DNA of 64,000 nucleotides. It comes from a gamma proteobacterium HTCC5015. Its GTDB lineage: Bacteria > Pseudomonadota > Gammaproteobacteria > HTCC5015. The notes below the pieces were generated by a model that was not told where the DNA came from, did not search any database, and saw nothing but the letters and a program-made list of their open reading frames with translations. Every line of letters begins with the position of its first letter. Position 1 is the first letter of the stretch. Both the position numbers and the translations under genes were made by a program. Shown in pieces: positions 10,401 to 19,828 of this stretch. The DNA lies in the NCBI GenBank assembly GCA_000155715.1, contig DS990601.1:1-64000 (forward strand), written 5' to 3'.

Positions 10401-12493
10401 GCGCACTGAATTTCTCCCTGTCGAATCCACCGGCAGGTATGAACATCAGCAACACGGGGGAAATCACTTGGACGCCTGTCCAAGGTGACGCCAACGGCAG
10501 CTCACAGGTCTACAATTTCACCGCATCCGTCAAAGATGGCGGTGAAGACGGCGCAACCACTGCCGTTCAAGCCATACAAATCACAGTTGCTATCCCCGAT
10601 GCCGATGGCGATACCGTCGCCGACTACGAAGATAATTGCCCCGCAGTGGCCAATACGGATCAAGCCAACAACGATGCCGATGCGGAGGGCGACCTGTGCG
10701 ACGACGATGATGATAACGACGGCATGCCAGACGACTTTGAAGTCGACAACGACTTCGACCCGTTGGATGAGAGCGATGCGGCTAGTGATAGGGATGGAGA
10801 CGGCATCAGCAACCTCGACGAATACCTCAATAATACCGACCCAAGTACAGACAGTGTGGCGCCCGTGATAACTCTGGCTCCCGAAGAGGTCAGCCGCAAC
10901 GCCAAAGGGCTACTGACCCCCGTTGAACACAGCGCCTCTGCCGAGGACGCGATCGATGGCCCCGTCGCAGTTACTGCTGACAAAACAGGGCCTTTTGCCA
11001 GTGGCCACCACGTGGTGACTTGGCAAGCCTCTGATACCTCCAAAAACCTGGCACAGAGCGATCAAATCATCGACATTTACCCTCGAGTTTATGTCAGCCC
11101 TTCACAAACGGTGGGCGAGGGGCAAGTCGTTAACGTGCCTATTCACATTACGGGCAATGCCGTCTCTTATCCCGTCACTGTGTACTACAGCATTGACGGC
11201 GCCACAGACAGCAGTGATCACGATTTGGTCGCAGGACAAATCGACATTACCTCGGGACACGTCAGTGAACTCACGTTTAACACGCTGGCCGACACCCTCA
11301 ACGAAGGCAGTGAATCACTTAACATTCGTCTGACTGCCGCTGACGGCGCCAGTCTCTCATCCGCAGTGAATCACCAAATCACCATCACAGATTTGCCAGC
11401 ACCTCCCCGTATTAACCTGTTAGCCGCGCAGGACGGCCATAGCACGCGGACAATTTATCTCGACCAAGGGCTTGTCCATTTCAGCGCTAATGCATCAGAC
11501 CCCAATGGCGACACCCTTAGCCACACTTGGACGGCCAGCATTTCAGGTATTAATACGATCAGCGGCGGCGGTAGCAACGACGATCATTGGGAGATTGATC
11601 CCCAGAACTTAGTGGCAGGGCAAAGCATCAACATTCGCTTAAGTACCCACGATGGTCGTCATACTGCCGTGCAAAGCCTCAGCTTAGGGATAAAAGATTC
11701 GGCACCACTCCTTGATGCCTTTGAGGACAGCGATGGCGATGGCATCGACGATGCCGCTGAAGGCTGGGGGGACTCCGATGGCGACGGCATTGCCAACTAT
11801 CTCGACAGCACGCCTCTCAGTTCGGCTCTGCAAACTTCAACAGGCGATTTTGAGACATCATTACAACAAGCCATTCAAACCGATCCTGGCTTGACTCTAA
11901 AACTCGGCTCTCACGCCAGCGCACAGGGCGCCAGCAAAGCCAGCATCGCCGCCAATTCACTCTTGCAAACGGGCAATGAAGACTACCAATTGATTGGTCA
12001 AGCATTTGATTTTGAAATCCACGGGCTCGACACCTCATTGACTCAAGCTCATGTCGTGATTCCGCTGGCCGTGCGCATCCCCAGCGACGATGCAGTTGTT
12101 CGCAAGTACCACCCTGAGCACGGTTGGCGCGCCTTCAACAGCAGCGAGGGAGATACCATTCACTCGCTTCGCAGCCCCGACGGCACTTGCCCAGAGCCCG
12201 GCAGCGAGCAATACCAAGAGGGGCTCGCTATATTTGCCAACTGTTTACAGTTAACGCTAACCGACGGTGGTCCTAACGATACCGATGGTGTTAGAAACGG
12301 CATTATTGTCGACCCCAGTGCCATTGCCGTCCCCAAGCAAAGCAACAGCAGTAACGACAGCAGCAACGAGAGCGCCCCCCGAGCGGGCGGTTCTAGCGGG
12401 CTCTCCCCCCTGTTTTTCCTTTGGCTACTGCTGATTAGCTTTGCGGCAGCGCGCCGCCGCAAAGCATCCATCCAAATTACTCCATCGCATTGA
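7427..12493 (+). CDS. Giant multidomain surface protein, one CxxCH, GlyGly-CTERM-like tail
   Basis: A 1688-residue secreted protein. A signal peptide ends near the sequence SQAATA. The first domain (about 30-180) resembles choice-of-anchor V/Reeler-type domains and carries one haem-type motif, CVSCH, at residues 51-55. Two homologous repeats start near 285 and 418 (each with DTTL-YTE). Cadherin-like domains begin near 662 and 761, Ig-like domains near 862 and 955, and thrombospondin type 3 Ca-binding repeats rich in Asp lie about 1058-1112, with a further stretch near 1430-1465. A HYR-like domain lies near 1143-1213. The C-terminus has GGSSG, a hydrophobic helix and ARRRK, the layout of rhombosortase (GlyGly-CTERM) substrates. 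GTG at 7427 follows AGAGG; the ATG at 7448 is an alternative. It probably heads an operon with the next two genes. Confidence 0.88.
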   Translation: MVIDTSLMKKEFARSGKHVFMSLLLLLCYSQAATANSTGISGYSGESGSSCVSCHNGNVYNYNSVISGDSTLTPNSSSSYTFSLNRVAGSTAGAAGFNLSADNGTLSSGSGSKILNSELTHSAKKTSNFNWSFNWTAPSADGVYTLYACGNPVDNDGVGLSDTGDGPADCTEFDITVNTPPTANSDSSSLSEDGSYDYVYPLSNDSSGDVGDTKSLIGVCATSTLDYYCNSTSYTPSQGSFYVAGSYVRYLPAANYNGTFSIKYKMQDSYGDVDTANITYTVSSVNDDPVVSGVDTTLSYTEGQGARTLESSINLSDVDHTQLNRAEVEISGNYVSGQDVLAASNCSGLSCSFNSTNGTLTLFGTASIATYQNALESVTYANTSEDPSTATRTVRIRVRDTAYAYSNYDTMNITVSAENDAPVVSGFDTTLNYTENDGARSLESSVSLNDIDSSQLNRAEIQIYSGYINGEDVLAAGNCSALSCSFNTGTGTYVFSGNASLATYEAVIESLTYTNQSEAPSTSPRAVRLRVRDTDNDYSNGDTLSIAVTAVEDPADFDSPVYERIGVGTSSSTTQNIAEDNQLQLQFAANDPEGVSTEFNLVSTNPVLTGPEPLISVSSDGLLSWTPDGTRSSVQAVIGVNDNIGSSPDNTFSITLTVTGSNDAPVITEGASINVNMDEDASPTAFNLTLNASDLENDTLTWSIVSQASKGTASTSGTGNSKAILYTPDLNENGSDAFVVRVTDGSLSDDITVNVNIAPQADAPVITDGKAITVAMSEDGSPTPFELVLNATDPDAGDTLTWRISQAASRGATSIPGATRAGQPIVYKPNDDYFGSDQFTVSVSDGRLSDSIDVTVNIAPVNDNPVIQTIGTLPAATEDQLYQFVVAVSDVDHSVPEDLRFSLNNAPDGMQINATGQVSWTPSEGVSGSGKVGVRVEDSAGGIDAAMFSVSVSAVNDGPSINSTPPNTATEGELYEYTLQVSDPDDANDGSGALNFSLSNPPAGMNISNTGEITWTPVQGDANGSSQVYNFTASVKDGGEDGATTAVQAIQITVAIPDADGDTVADYEDNCPAVANTDQANNDADAEGDLCDDDDDNDGMPDDFEVDNDFDPLDESDAASDRDGDGISNLDEYLNNTDPSTDSVAPVITLAPEEVSRNAKGLLTPVEHSASAEDAIDGPVAVTADKTGPFASGHHVVTWQASDTSKNLAQSDQIIDIYPRVYVSPSQTVGEGQVVNVPIHITGNAVSYPVTVYYSIDGATDSSDHDLVAGQIDITSGHVSELTFNTLADTLNEGSESLNIRLTAADGASLSSAVNHQITITDLPAPPRINLLAAQDGHSTRTIYLDQGLVHFSANASDPNGDTLSHTWTASISGINTISGGGSNDDHWEIDPQNLVAGQSINIRLSTHDGRHTAVQSLSLGIKDSAPLLDAFEDSDGDGIDDAAEGWGDSDGDGIANYLDSTPLSSALQTSTGDFETSLQQAIQTDPGLTLKLGSHASAQGASKASIAANSLLQTGNEDYQLIGQAFDFEIHGLDTSLTQAHVVIPLAVRIPSDDAVVRKYHPEHGWRAFNSSEGDTIHSLRSPDGTCPEPGSEQYQEGLAIFANCLQLTLTDGGPNDTDGVRNGIIVDPSAIAVPKQSNSSNDSSNESAPRAGGSSGLSPLFFLWLLLISFAAARRRKASIQITPSH

Positions 12494-12514
12494 GCCAACA
12501 AGGATTAAACTATT

Positions 12515-13411
12515 TTGCTGTACCTAGGGAACCAACACACTCTTTTTGCCAAGGCGATACTGACCTTTTTGTTACTGCTCGTTAGCACTCTCACTTGCGC
12601 TCAAAGCACTTGGATAGGGCACTTTAATGCCTCTGTCGCTCACGATGACAACCTAACCCAAGCCGAACTCAAGCGTGATATTGCTAGTGACAACCGTCTC
12701 GACACCCAAGTGCGCTATGGGCCTCGATTCATATTGAACAATTTTCAATCATTAAGCCTCAATGCAATCGGCGGTCTTCAGTTTCATCAAGAGTTCTCCG
12801 AGCTCGACCAATACCACGTTGGCGGCGAACTCATTCACCGCTTTCAAACGCGCCTAGGCTTTAGTGCACCGCTCTACCAGTCCGAGCTCGCCATCACCAA
12901 CGAATGGAACGACAGTGAGCAACGCAATGCCACGCAGCTCAAAGCGCAATTCTTCGTTACCCGCCGCATCACAAACCGCATTAGCCTCACCGGCGGCTAT
13001 GAGTACAAGCAACGCGACACCGACAGCACGGTGTTTGATACGCGTCAGCATCGCTTGTTTGGCCACCTCGATTATCAATTGCAGTCCCAAGTGGCGCTCT
13101 ACACAGCCTACAGTTTTGCTCAAGGCGATATCACTTCAACCGCTCTTCTGTGGTCAGACACGCCCTACAAAGTTCTAAAAGCCGCAGACTTTGTAGAAGA
13201 GGATCAGGCCTTTGGCCGTGCCCGAGGCAACACTTGGCTCAGCTACCGCCTTGGCGATGTAGATACACACGCATTGGTAATCGGCGGCAACTGGGGCATA
13301 GGCAAAGGCATGGCCTTAGATACCTCGTTGGTACAAGCTCATGCCCAAGCACCCGCTGACAACGAATATCAACGCACTATCGTCCGACTGGCTTTGCTCA
13401 AGAGGTTTTAA
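12515..13411 (+). CDS. Predicted outer-membrane beta-barrel protein
   Basis: A 298-residue protein with a signal peptide (AKAILTFLLLLVSTLTCAQ). Alternating amphipathic strands follow, rich in Tyr, Gln, Asn and Thr, with repeated turns such as NRISLTGGYEYKQRDTDSTV. It ends in a Phe (LALLKRF), as outer-membrane barrels usually do. The start is a TTG preceded by AAGGA at 12500-12504; no ATG fits the signal peptide. It lies 21 bp after the giant surface-protein gene and its stop is 2 bp before the ATG of the next gene, so the three are very likely co-transcribed. I do not recognise a named family. A role as pore or anchor for its two CxxCH-bearing neighbours is inference from position. Confidence 0.75.
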   Translation: MLYLGNQHTLFAKAILTFLLLLVSTLTCAQSTWIGHFNASVAHDDNLTQAELKRDIASDNRLDTQVRYGPRFILNNFQSLSLNAIGGLQFHQEFSELDQYHVGGELIHRFQTRLGFSAPLYQSELAITNEWNDSEQRNATQLKAQFFVTRRITNRISLTGGYEYKQRDTDSTVFDTRQHRLFGHLDYQLQSQVALYTAYSFAQGDITSTALLWSDTPYKVLKAADFVEEDQAFGRARGNTWLSYRLGDVDTHALVIGGNWGIGKGMALDTSLVQAHAQAPADNEYQRTIVRLALLKRF

Positions 13412-13413
13412 AC

Positions 13414-15483
13414 ATGGCAAAAACTTTGGCCATCATAGCGTTTGCTCTAGCGACATTGCTCGGTTGCAGTCGAGGCGATTCAGAGGCGCCTTCAGCACCC
13501 GATTTAGAGGCCCATGAGCCCAACCGATTTTTAACCTACTTCAATCGCCAAGCCAGTCTTGCAGCGGGTCGCTACCAATTCGTTGTTGACAGCAACAACG
13601 GAGCAGGGGGGAGCTACACTCTCGATGTAAGCCGATACGGCGAACAGCAGCATGACTCATTTGATGGTCAATGGCCTGAGGGCGGCACGCACACAATTCA
13701 CCTAAGTCGCGCAGGCGGGCTAAACGCAGTGGTGACGAGCTCTGGCCCCGTACCTAATCTCAAACTACTCAATCAATGGGGTGACGAGATAGCGAGCGCG
13801 CAGGGCAAGGGCGATACGGCAGTCATCGATCTACCAATGAGTAAAACAGGCACCGCAAGTTACAGTCGCGCTTACTATCGCGCTGTCGACCCCAATAACG
13901 AACGCGACACACTTAATAAATTCCTACAAAAAAATGGCTTCAATAAGGGCCACGATGCTCATGTCACCTTTCGCGACACCAAGGATCTTGGCTACGGGCG
14001 AGAGATGTACGCTAGGCGCAATGACGATGGCTCGATGGCATTTTATGTGCGCAACTATTTTGTCGATGTACTGCCCGGCCTAGACAGCAACTACAGCACC
14101 ATGAATGTACATGCCGCTGCCGACCGCAATCCCGACTTTCACATTGGCACTAATGCCATCGAGTTTTCCCCCATCGATCCCGATGACCCCAACTCCGAAA
14201 AGATCCTCAAATTTTTTACCTACTGGGGCGGTAATAACCCGACTAAAAATGGGCAAAGACGCTTGAGCGTCGATCTAGACGGCCGTGGTGATAAGGCTAT
14301 GCCAAATGCGTGTTTTGCCTGTCACGGTGGCCGCATATTGCCGCTCGATGAAAACGGCGAATTTCCTTTAATCGGCTTACAATCGGCACACTTGAATCAA
14401 CTTGAAGTCAACACATTTGAGTTTTCTGACAAACCCCAATTTAGCCAATCTGCACTTGAAGCGCACTTTAAAACCATTAACAAAATGGCCTTCGAAAGCT
14501 ACCCAGAGACACCCAGTAACGGGCAATGGAACAGCGAGCTTGCCCGAGATGTCGCTTCAGGCCGTTATGGTGGCGATTTCACAGCCAACACCTATAACGA
14601 ACACTACATCCCATCGGGCTGGCAAGAGCAGGGCGGGCGCCCCGCAGGTGTCAGTTTGCTCTATCAGAAGGTTGTCGAACCTCACTGTATTTCCTGCCAT
14701 GCCCTACAGGGTTCAACCCACGAAAATTCAGTGAGCTTTGCGAGCTACGAAGATTTTATGGGTTTCGAAGAACGAATTTTAGACTATGTCTATGAGCGCG
14801 GCGTCATGCCACTATCGCTGCGAAACTATACCGCCTTTTGGGAAAGCGAAGCCCCCAGTGTGCTCGCATCCTACCTGCCCAATTTTGATCATTTTGATGA
14901 AAGTGGGAACATCAGCTCTCCAGGCCGCGTTATCGCCCGTGCGGGTGATGACCGCACAAGCGCCTCTCCTGCCATTTTAGATGGCAATGCCAGTAGCCAT
15001 GCCGAGCGCTATCAATGGGAGCTACTGGAACAACCTAATGGTGCACAAAGTGAAATAGCCCAAGCTGACACGGCCACGGGGCGACTCATCAGTGACACGC
15101 CTGGCAATTACCGAGTGAAGCTGACTGTATCCAATGCCTTGGGCAGTGACTCAGACGAGCTTCTAGTCACGCTCAGCGGCACGCAAGCACTGACATTTGA
15201 AAGCGACATCCGACCTTTATTAGGCAGCAGCAGTAACGCAGGTAGCTGCACGGCTTGCCACAGCCCTACAGGCATCTCCAGCCCAGGCAATATGCCCGTG
15301 CACTACGACGATGGAAATCCCAATTTGTACCGCGATGTGCTCGCAAGGGTCAATTTAGAATGGCCAGAGCGCAGCAAACTCCTAGTGAAACCCAGCACAG
15401 AACAACACGGGGGTGGCGTCGTGCTTACTGACAACGATCGCCAAACTTTATTGCGTTGGATTCGCGAAGGGGCAAGACCTTAA
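13414..15483 (+). CDS. Lipoprotein with three CxxCH haem motifs and a PKD-like domain
   Basis: A 689-residue lipoprotein. The N-terminus MAKTLAIIAFALATLLGC ends in a lipobox with Cys18. A beta-rich N-terminal domain (about 30-150) precedes the haem part. CFACHGG lies near residue 300, CISCHAL near 425 and CTACHSP near 612. Between the last two is a PKD-like domain (about 510-590) with PGNYRVKLTVSNALGSDSDE. Three CxxCH motifs predict a triheme c-type cytochrome of the cell envelope. The last domain, with DIRPLL-GSCTACHSP and ending in LLRWIREGARP, resembles the cytochrome units of planctomycete-type oxidoreductases. No catalytic domain was recognised. It is the third gene of the cluster. Electron transfer at the cell surface is inference. 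Confidence 0.82.
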   Translation: MAKTLAIIAFALATLLGCSRGDSEAPSAPDLEAHEPNRFLTYFNRQASLAAGRYQFVVDSNNGAGGSYTLDVSRYGEQQHDSFDGQWPEGGTHTIHLSRAGGLNAVVTSSGPVPNLKLLNQWGDEIASAQGKGDTAVIDLPMSKTGTASYSRAYYRAVDPNNERDTLNKFLQKNGFNKGHDAHVTFRDTKDLGYGREMYARRNDDGSMAFYVRNYFVDVLPGLDSNYSTMNVHAAADRNPDFHIGTNAIEFSPIDPDDPNSEKILKFFTYWGGNNPTKNGQRRLSVDLDGRGDKAMPNACFACHGGRILPLDENGEFPLIGLQSAHLNQLEVNTFEFSDKPQFSQSALEAHFKTINKMAFESYPETPSNGQWNSELARDVASGRYGGDFTANTYNEHYIPSGWQEQGGRPAGVSLLYQKVVEPHCISCHALQGSTHENSVSFASYEDFMGFEERILDYVYERGVMPLSLRNYTAFWESEAPSVLASYLPNFDHFDESGNISSPGRVIARAGDDRTSASPAILDGNASSHAERYQWELLEQPNGAQSEIAQADTATGRLISDTPGNYRVKLTVSNALGSDSDELLVTLSGTQALTFESDIRPLLGSSSNAGSCTACHSPTGISSPGNMPVHYDDGNPNLYRDVLARVNLEWPERSKLLVKPSTEQHGGGVVLTDNDRQTLLRWIREGARP

Positions 15484-15501
15484 GGGCGCTCAAAGCCCTT
15501 T
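15481..15501 (+). terminator. Weak hairpin after the cytochrome lipoprotein gene
   Basis: AAGGGC at 15482-15487 pairs with GCCCTT at 15495-15500 across a 7-base loop, directly at the stop codon. No T-run follows, so termination by this hairpin is only possible. Confidence 0.3.
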
Positions 15502-15685
15502 GAAACTCACGCACATCACCTCTACAACGACAAACGCACGCGCAACGGGTGCAGGCAGAGTAAAAGAGAGCAGGGCGATAACATGACTGCTGTAAGCACT
15601 TCGTGTGCTAGCACAACTTTACTGTAAGCCCTCTGAGACTCTTTACATCCGCTTTAGCTCGTTGCGCGACATCAGTCTTTCTTTC

Positions 15686-15690
15686 TCAAT
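15686..15690. repeat. Left target-site duplication TCAAT of the outer transposon
   Basis: TCAAT abuts the left inverted repeat and matches 58444-58448 exactly. Confidence 0.93.
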
Positions 15691-15728
15691 GAGGTTCGGC
15701 CGGTAAAAGCGTTGAATTTAGCCACTTC
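15691..15728 (+). repeat. Left terminal inverted repeat of the outer transposon
   Basis: Thirty-eight bases ending in TTTAGCCACTTC. It differs from the right-end copy only at position 6 (T instead of C). Confidence 0.93.
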
Positions 15729-15825
15729 ACCAATAACCTATTGATAATAAACAATAATCTTGCTTAGGCGCTATTTGCATAACTTCGAGTGGCATTTCCG
15801 ATCACGCCAAAAGCCTGCCCCTTCA

Positions 15826-16700
15826 TTACAGCGAGTTCTGGAGTTGTTTAAACTGCCCCTGAATCACGGCTTTTTCTTGAAGAATCACCTTATTCTCGTC
15901 GGTCAGAAGCGCCACTTTATCCTGGGTAGTTTTCAGTTCGGTTTTGGTGGCTTCCAATGCTTGGTATAACACAGCCACTTCTTTATCTAGATATGCTTTC
16001 TGACTGGTGAGTGCTGCTATTTTTTCGGCCAGCTGCTCGTTTTTACTCTGATATTCACCGCTCTTCGCCAAAGCTTTTTCGAGGTCACGTTTCAGGTTCC
16101 GGATATCCTCGGTCTTTCGGCTTAGCTCACTGTTCAATGCAGCATTGGCCTGCTCAAGTTCATGGACCCTTTGTCGCAATTGCGCGTTGGCGCCAAACAG
16201 ATCTGACGACCTTGACTCAGCTTGGGCCAGCCGATGTTGCAGATCCTGGATCTGATCTTTCAACCCCTGGCTAGCCGAACGGAACTGTTCGCGCTCCTGC
16301 TGACGGTCTGCGGCAGTTCGTTGCTGGTAATGCTCAAAATGATCGCGAATGTCTCGGTTTTCCTGCTTAAGCTCAGTGACGGTTTTTTTCAATTCAGTGG
16401 ATCGCGCTATCGCTTCGTCCCGCTGGGACTCCGCTTTGGCAAGGGCGACTCGGGTATCTTCCAAAGACCGACTTTGCTGACGTTTTTCTTCATTAAGCAG
16501 CTCTAGCTGAACTCCCATGTCCTGTAGACGCGCAGTCAGTTGTACGATGGAGGTGTTTGCTTCGGTTAGCCTTTTGTGGCGTTCGTCATTCAAAGCATCG
16601 AATTCTTGCCGGATTTGGTCGATGCGTTGGTCAGCCATTTGCTGCATCCGTTCGTGCAGGGATTTCACTACTTCCACCAAGTCACGTGGCAGTCCACTAA
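15826..16700 (-). pseudogene. tnpT: Truncated tnpT (KfrA-like resolution accessory protein)
   Basis: This is a coiled-coil protein colinear with the intact tnpT at 33127-34182, but lacking the N-terminal DNA-binding domain. The homology begins at SGLPRDLVEVVKSLHERMQQ (about residue 60 of the intact copy). Just upstream the frame reads GIVADPL after a TAA, so the head has been replaced by foreign sequence. The remaining about 290 residues are continuous coiled coil (QDLQHRLAQAESRSSDLFG and similar). TnpT assists TnpS at the resolution site; without the KfrA_N domain this copy should not bind DNA. It sits 98 bp inside the outer left end, the expected place for tnpT. The break coincides with the adjoining second Tn3 transposase unit. 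Confidence 0.85.
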
Positions 16701-16739
16701 GAGGGTCGGCAACGATTCCTTAAATAAACAGCCACAAGA

Positions 16740-19700
16740 TTAATTAATGATCAACCCGGTGTCTTTGTCTGGTATTGGGATTGGTATGTTAAACTCGATG
16801 TTGGGGACTTCCCGGTCCATATTCATTGAGTACGTTCCAAAACGATTGATATTGCCCCTGCGAAAAGGTGATGTCCCGGCAAGCACTTCGGGGTCAATCG
16901 GATAGCCCTCTTCTGCCAACTCCCCAAGCGCCTTTGTCATTGTCACCACGTTGTAAAGAATAATCATGTTGGCGACAAGATGATTATATTTGATGATTTT
17001 TTGCTGTTCGTGCCGAACGTTCTCCGCGATCAAGCCATCATTGCCAAACATCACCCACTGCAAGAAATCGTTAAATTCCTCACTTTTGCACGTCGCGGCC
17101 TGGATCATTTCCCTGATTTCAGCCTCCGCAATGTATTGCAGCAGGAAAACGGTCCGAACGACTCGACCGAGCTCTCGCAAAGCCAGGTAAAGCTTGTTTT
17201 TTCTGGAATAGGTTCCCAATCGTCGCAGAATGGTCGATGCGTTGATTCTTCCGGCTTTCACTGATAACGCAATGCGTAGCATATCGGGCAGACACGATTC
17301 GATCAGCTCCCACTTTATGGTGTCCTTGAACAAGGTATCGATATGCTTAAAGTGATCCTCTTTGCTGATCCGGTAGAGCTTCAGATGTTTAATGCCTCTA
17401 ATCCTGGGCATCAGCTTGATGCCCAGCAGGTAAGCGAGCCCGAACACCGCTTCACTCTGGGATTGGGTATCTCCATGTATGGTATCGGGCTGAATGTCTG
17501 ACTGATTTTTCAATAATCCATCGAGGATATACACGGCCTCATAAACACCACAGGGAATGAAGTGGCTGAATAACGCAATATAGGTATCAGACAAATGATA
17601 GTAGCCGAGGCCACCGGTACCCAAATACCGCAAATGGTGTTCACTCAAAAGATTTTGCTCGTAAAGATCCCATTTGGTGCCGTCGGCTGACGCCGTCTTG
17701 CCGGTACCCCAAATCTTCGGTAGGGAGAATCGATTGTAGGCATTGATGACCTTGGTAATGGCCTCATCGATCTTCTCCTCTGTCGAATGACGCAGGTTCA
17801 ACCACGCAATCTGGCGACGGTTAATGCCCTCAATGGAACGGGAGGTTTGTGTGGGCCCCAGGTTGCAGCCGAAACAAAATAAGGTAACGATAAAGCGACG
17901 CTGATGATCGGTGAGTTTGGTTTCATGCCCCGATAATGGCTTGAAACCCTTGCTTAATCCCAGCCATTTTTCCATATCAATTAATACGTCGAGGATGCTG
18001 GTTTCCGACAGCCGGTCATCCAATGCACGATTGATTCTTTCCAGTGCGGCGGGAATGGGTTTGCGTTTAACGCGCTGAATGACCAACTCACCTTTTTCAA
18101 TTCTGACCTGATCATTGCCCGGAAATTTTTTATCGGTTTCATTCGATGACTTTCTCAACCAACGTTTAAGTTCGGCAATAAGCGCTTTGGGGTCGGTAAT
18201 GATGCCGGCCAGTTCACCGTACTCGGCGATCTGTTCGTGATACTCCTCCCAGCTCACCAACTGGTCTCTAAAATCGCCATATTTATCACTGCCCATGATC
18301 ACCACGTCGCCAGACTTCAACTCCTGGGCCAGCGTTGTTAACAAGCAGAGTTCGAAATATTTTCGATGCACTTCCGTGTTGTTTCTGTTGCGGGTCGTTT
18401 TTCCAGTGACCAGTTTTAACCATTTATCGGGTATCCACGACAGATCAAGCGGCTCGCCCTTGGCATTCACGGCATCCAGAGTCGGCTTACGACTACGACG
18501 ATGCCCCATGATTAAGGCCAGAGCATCGAGCGTCGATTGATCCTGAGTCGTCGATTGTAAATCCATGTGGGCAACGCAATCGAACAACAGAGCCCGCTTG
18601 CTCCGGTAGAGTGACAGCATAAAGGGCAGATAATTATTGTTGGCATAGGCCAACTGCTCGTCACAGCGCTTTTTAAGTTCGTCGGGTTCTCCCTGAAATG
18701 CCTGGGCAATCGCGTCGAGGCGCTCTATCTCGGTACCGGGAATCTGATACGCCTGGATAACATCCCGTAATGCCGCGATTAGAGCGTCAACCAGCTGAGT
18801 TTGTGAGAGCTGATGCTGTTTAAGGGCTTCATTGGCGTGATTGATCAGATTCTGGACGATACGGATAAAAATGTCGGCAATGTCATCAGAGGCTTTTCCT
18901 GTCTGGGCGCGAATGAAAAGTGCCGCCAAGGCATAGCGCTTATGCTCGGCCAACTCATTCATGTTGGCGACGTTGAGGGCTCTAGCTTCAATGACAAAGC
19001 GCTTGAGCTTGGGCGCGGGTAGCATCAGGTCTTTCGGCAGACAATCGTCAAAGGTTCTCAACCAGCGGAGGTGGTCTACAAACTCTTTCACGTTGCTGAC
19101 CGTCGGCTTTCGTGGCTCCTGCTTGATGAGGTCCCAAAGGCTCTTGGATTGGCTCGTTTTCGTAGTGGGCGTCAGAACCTCTTGAATACGGGTTTTGGCG
19201 CTTTCAGACAGGTCATGGTATACAGCCTCGAACAACTCACGATTGACCTGTGCTCTCGCTGCTTTTGCCTCACGCACGAAGGTACCAAATGCTGGCAGTT
19301 CGTACCGGGCCTTTGCCATCGACTCCAGGCCCACGTTGATGATATCCGGGATCTCGTCTTTGGTGGTGGCCGCCTCACGCAAAGCAGACTTGAGAAACTC
19401 AAGAGTGGTGTCGCTAACCGGGGTAATACCCAGGAAGTCTCGGATCGACTTGAGATGCCGCTGACGAGTGCCGGAAGTATCGTAATTTTCCAGAGGAGCG
19501 GCCTGACTTTTGAGTTCCAGGCACGTCATCAGATGGTTCAGTATTGCCTCCGGCACTTCAGCAATGGGAACAAAATAGCCCAGACGCTGAAAGGTCTTTA
19601 GTAACACCATGAATCCCAAGCGAGCGGTAGGCTGGCGAGTCTGGGATCGAACCAGCTCAAGCTCTTCCTGGTTCGGCGTATAGACGGTAACCAGATCCTC

Positions 19701-19754
19701 AGGTGTCGGCTGAGACTTTAACCGCGGATAAGCGGTTTCATGTAAGGCGGTCAT
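16740..19754 (-). CDS. tnpA: Tn3-family transposase TnpA (divergent, second type)
   Basis: A 1004-residue DDE transposase. It opens with an N-terminal DUF4158-type DNA-binding region (TAYPRLKSQPTPEDLVTVYT). The catalytic Asp residues lie in SADGTKWDLYEQN and IHGDTQSQSEAVFGLAYLLG, and the Glu in the CKSEEFNDFLQWVMFGNDG segment. It shares the general plan of the two other tnpA genes in the window but differs clearly throughout, so it belongs to a different transposon. It is divergent from the toxin-antitoxin pair across a short gap. A candidate end, starting GAGGGTCGGCAACGATTCC at 16701, lies just past its stop and ends in GCCAC like other ends here. I found no partner end, so this element is probably a remnant that broke tnpT. 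Confidence 0.93.
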   Translation of the reverse strand: MTALHETAYPRLKSQPTPEDLVTVYTPNQEELELVRSQTRQPTARLGFMVLLKTFQRLGYFVPIAEVPEAILNHLMTCLELKSQAAPLENYDTSGTRQRHLKSIRDFLGITPVSDTTLEFLKSALREAATTKDEIPDIINVGLESMAKARYELPAFGTFVREAKAARAQVNRELFEAVYHDLSESAKTRIQEVLTPTTKTSQSKSLWDLIKQEPRKPTVSNVKEFVDHLRWLRTFDDCLPKDLMLPAPKLKRFVIEARALNVANMNELAEHKRYALAALFIRAQTGKASDDIADIFIRIVQNLINHANEALKQHQLSQTQLVDALIAALRDVIQAYQIPGTEIERLDAIAQAFQGEPDELKKRCDEQLAYANNNYLPFMLSLYRSKRALLFDCVAHMDLQSTTQDQSTLDALALIMGHRRSRKPTLDAVNAKGEPLDLSWIPDKWLKLVTGKTTRNRNNTEVHRKYFELCLLTTLAQELKSGDVVIMGSDKYGDFRDQLVSWEEYHEQIAEYGELAGIITDPKALIAELKRWLRKSSNETDKKFPGNDQVRIEKGELVIQRVKRKPIPAALERINRALDDRLSETSILDVLIDMEKWLGLSKGFKPLSGHETKLTDHQRRFIVTLFCFGCNLGPTQTSRSIEGINRRQIAWLNLRHSTEEKIDEAITKVINAYNRFSLPKIWGTGKTASADGTKWDLYEQNLLSEHHLRYLGTGGLGYYHLSDTYIALFSHFIPCGVYEAVYILDGLLKNQSDIQPDTIHGDTQSQSEAVFGLAYLLGIKLMPRIRGIKHLKLYRISKEDHFKHIDTLFKDTIKWELIESCLPDMLRIALSVKAGRINASTILRRLGTYSRKNKLYLALRELGRVVRTVFLLQYIAEAEIREMIQAATCKSEEFNDFLQWVMFGNDGLIAENVRHEQQKIIKYNHLVANMIILYNVVTMTKALGELAEEGYPIDPEVLAGTSPFRRGNINRFGTYSMNMDREVPNIEFNIPIPIPDKDTGLIIN

Positions 19755-19828
19755 GATTATTCTAGATTTTTATAACGTCGGTTGCATTCCACAGAATTCG
19801 ATACTATACACCACTATCACGCATATAC

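Noticed and set aside
10485-10868. Overlapping Thr/Pro-rich frames inside the giant surface-protein gene
   Set aside because: They are shadows produced by the Asp-rich repeats of the real frame; no start sites or family features.
15590-15625. AGCAC/GTGCT hairpin left of the outer transposon as an attachment site
   Set aside because: Short imperfect stem with no matching copy at the right flank; the TCAAT duplication already explains the insertion.
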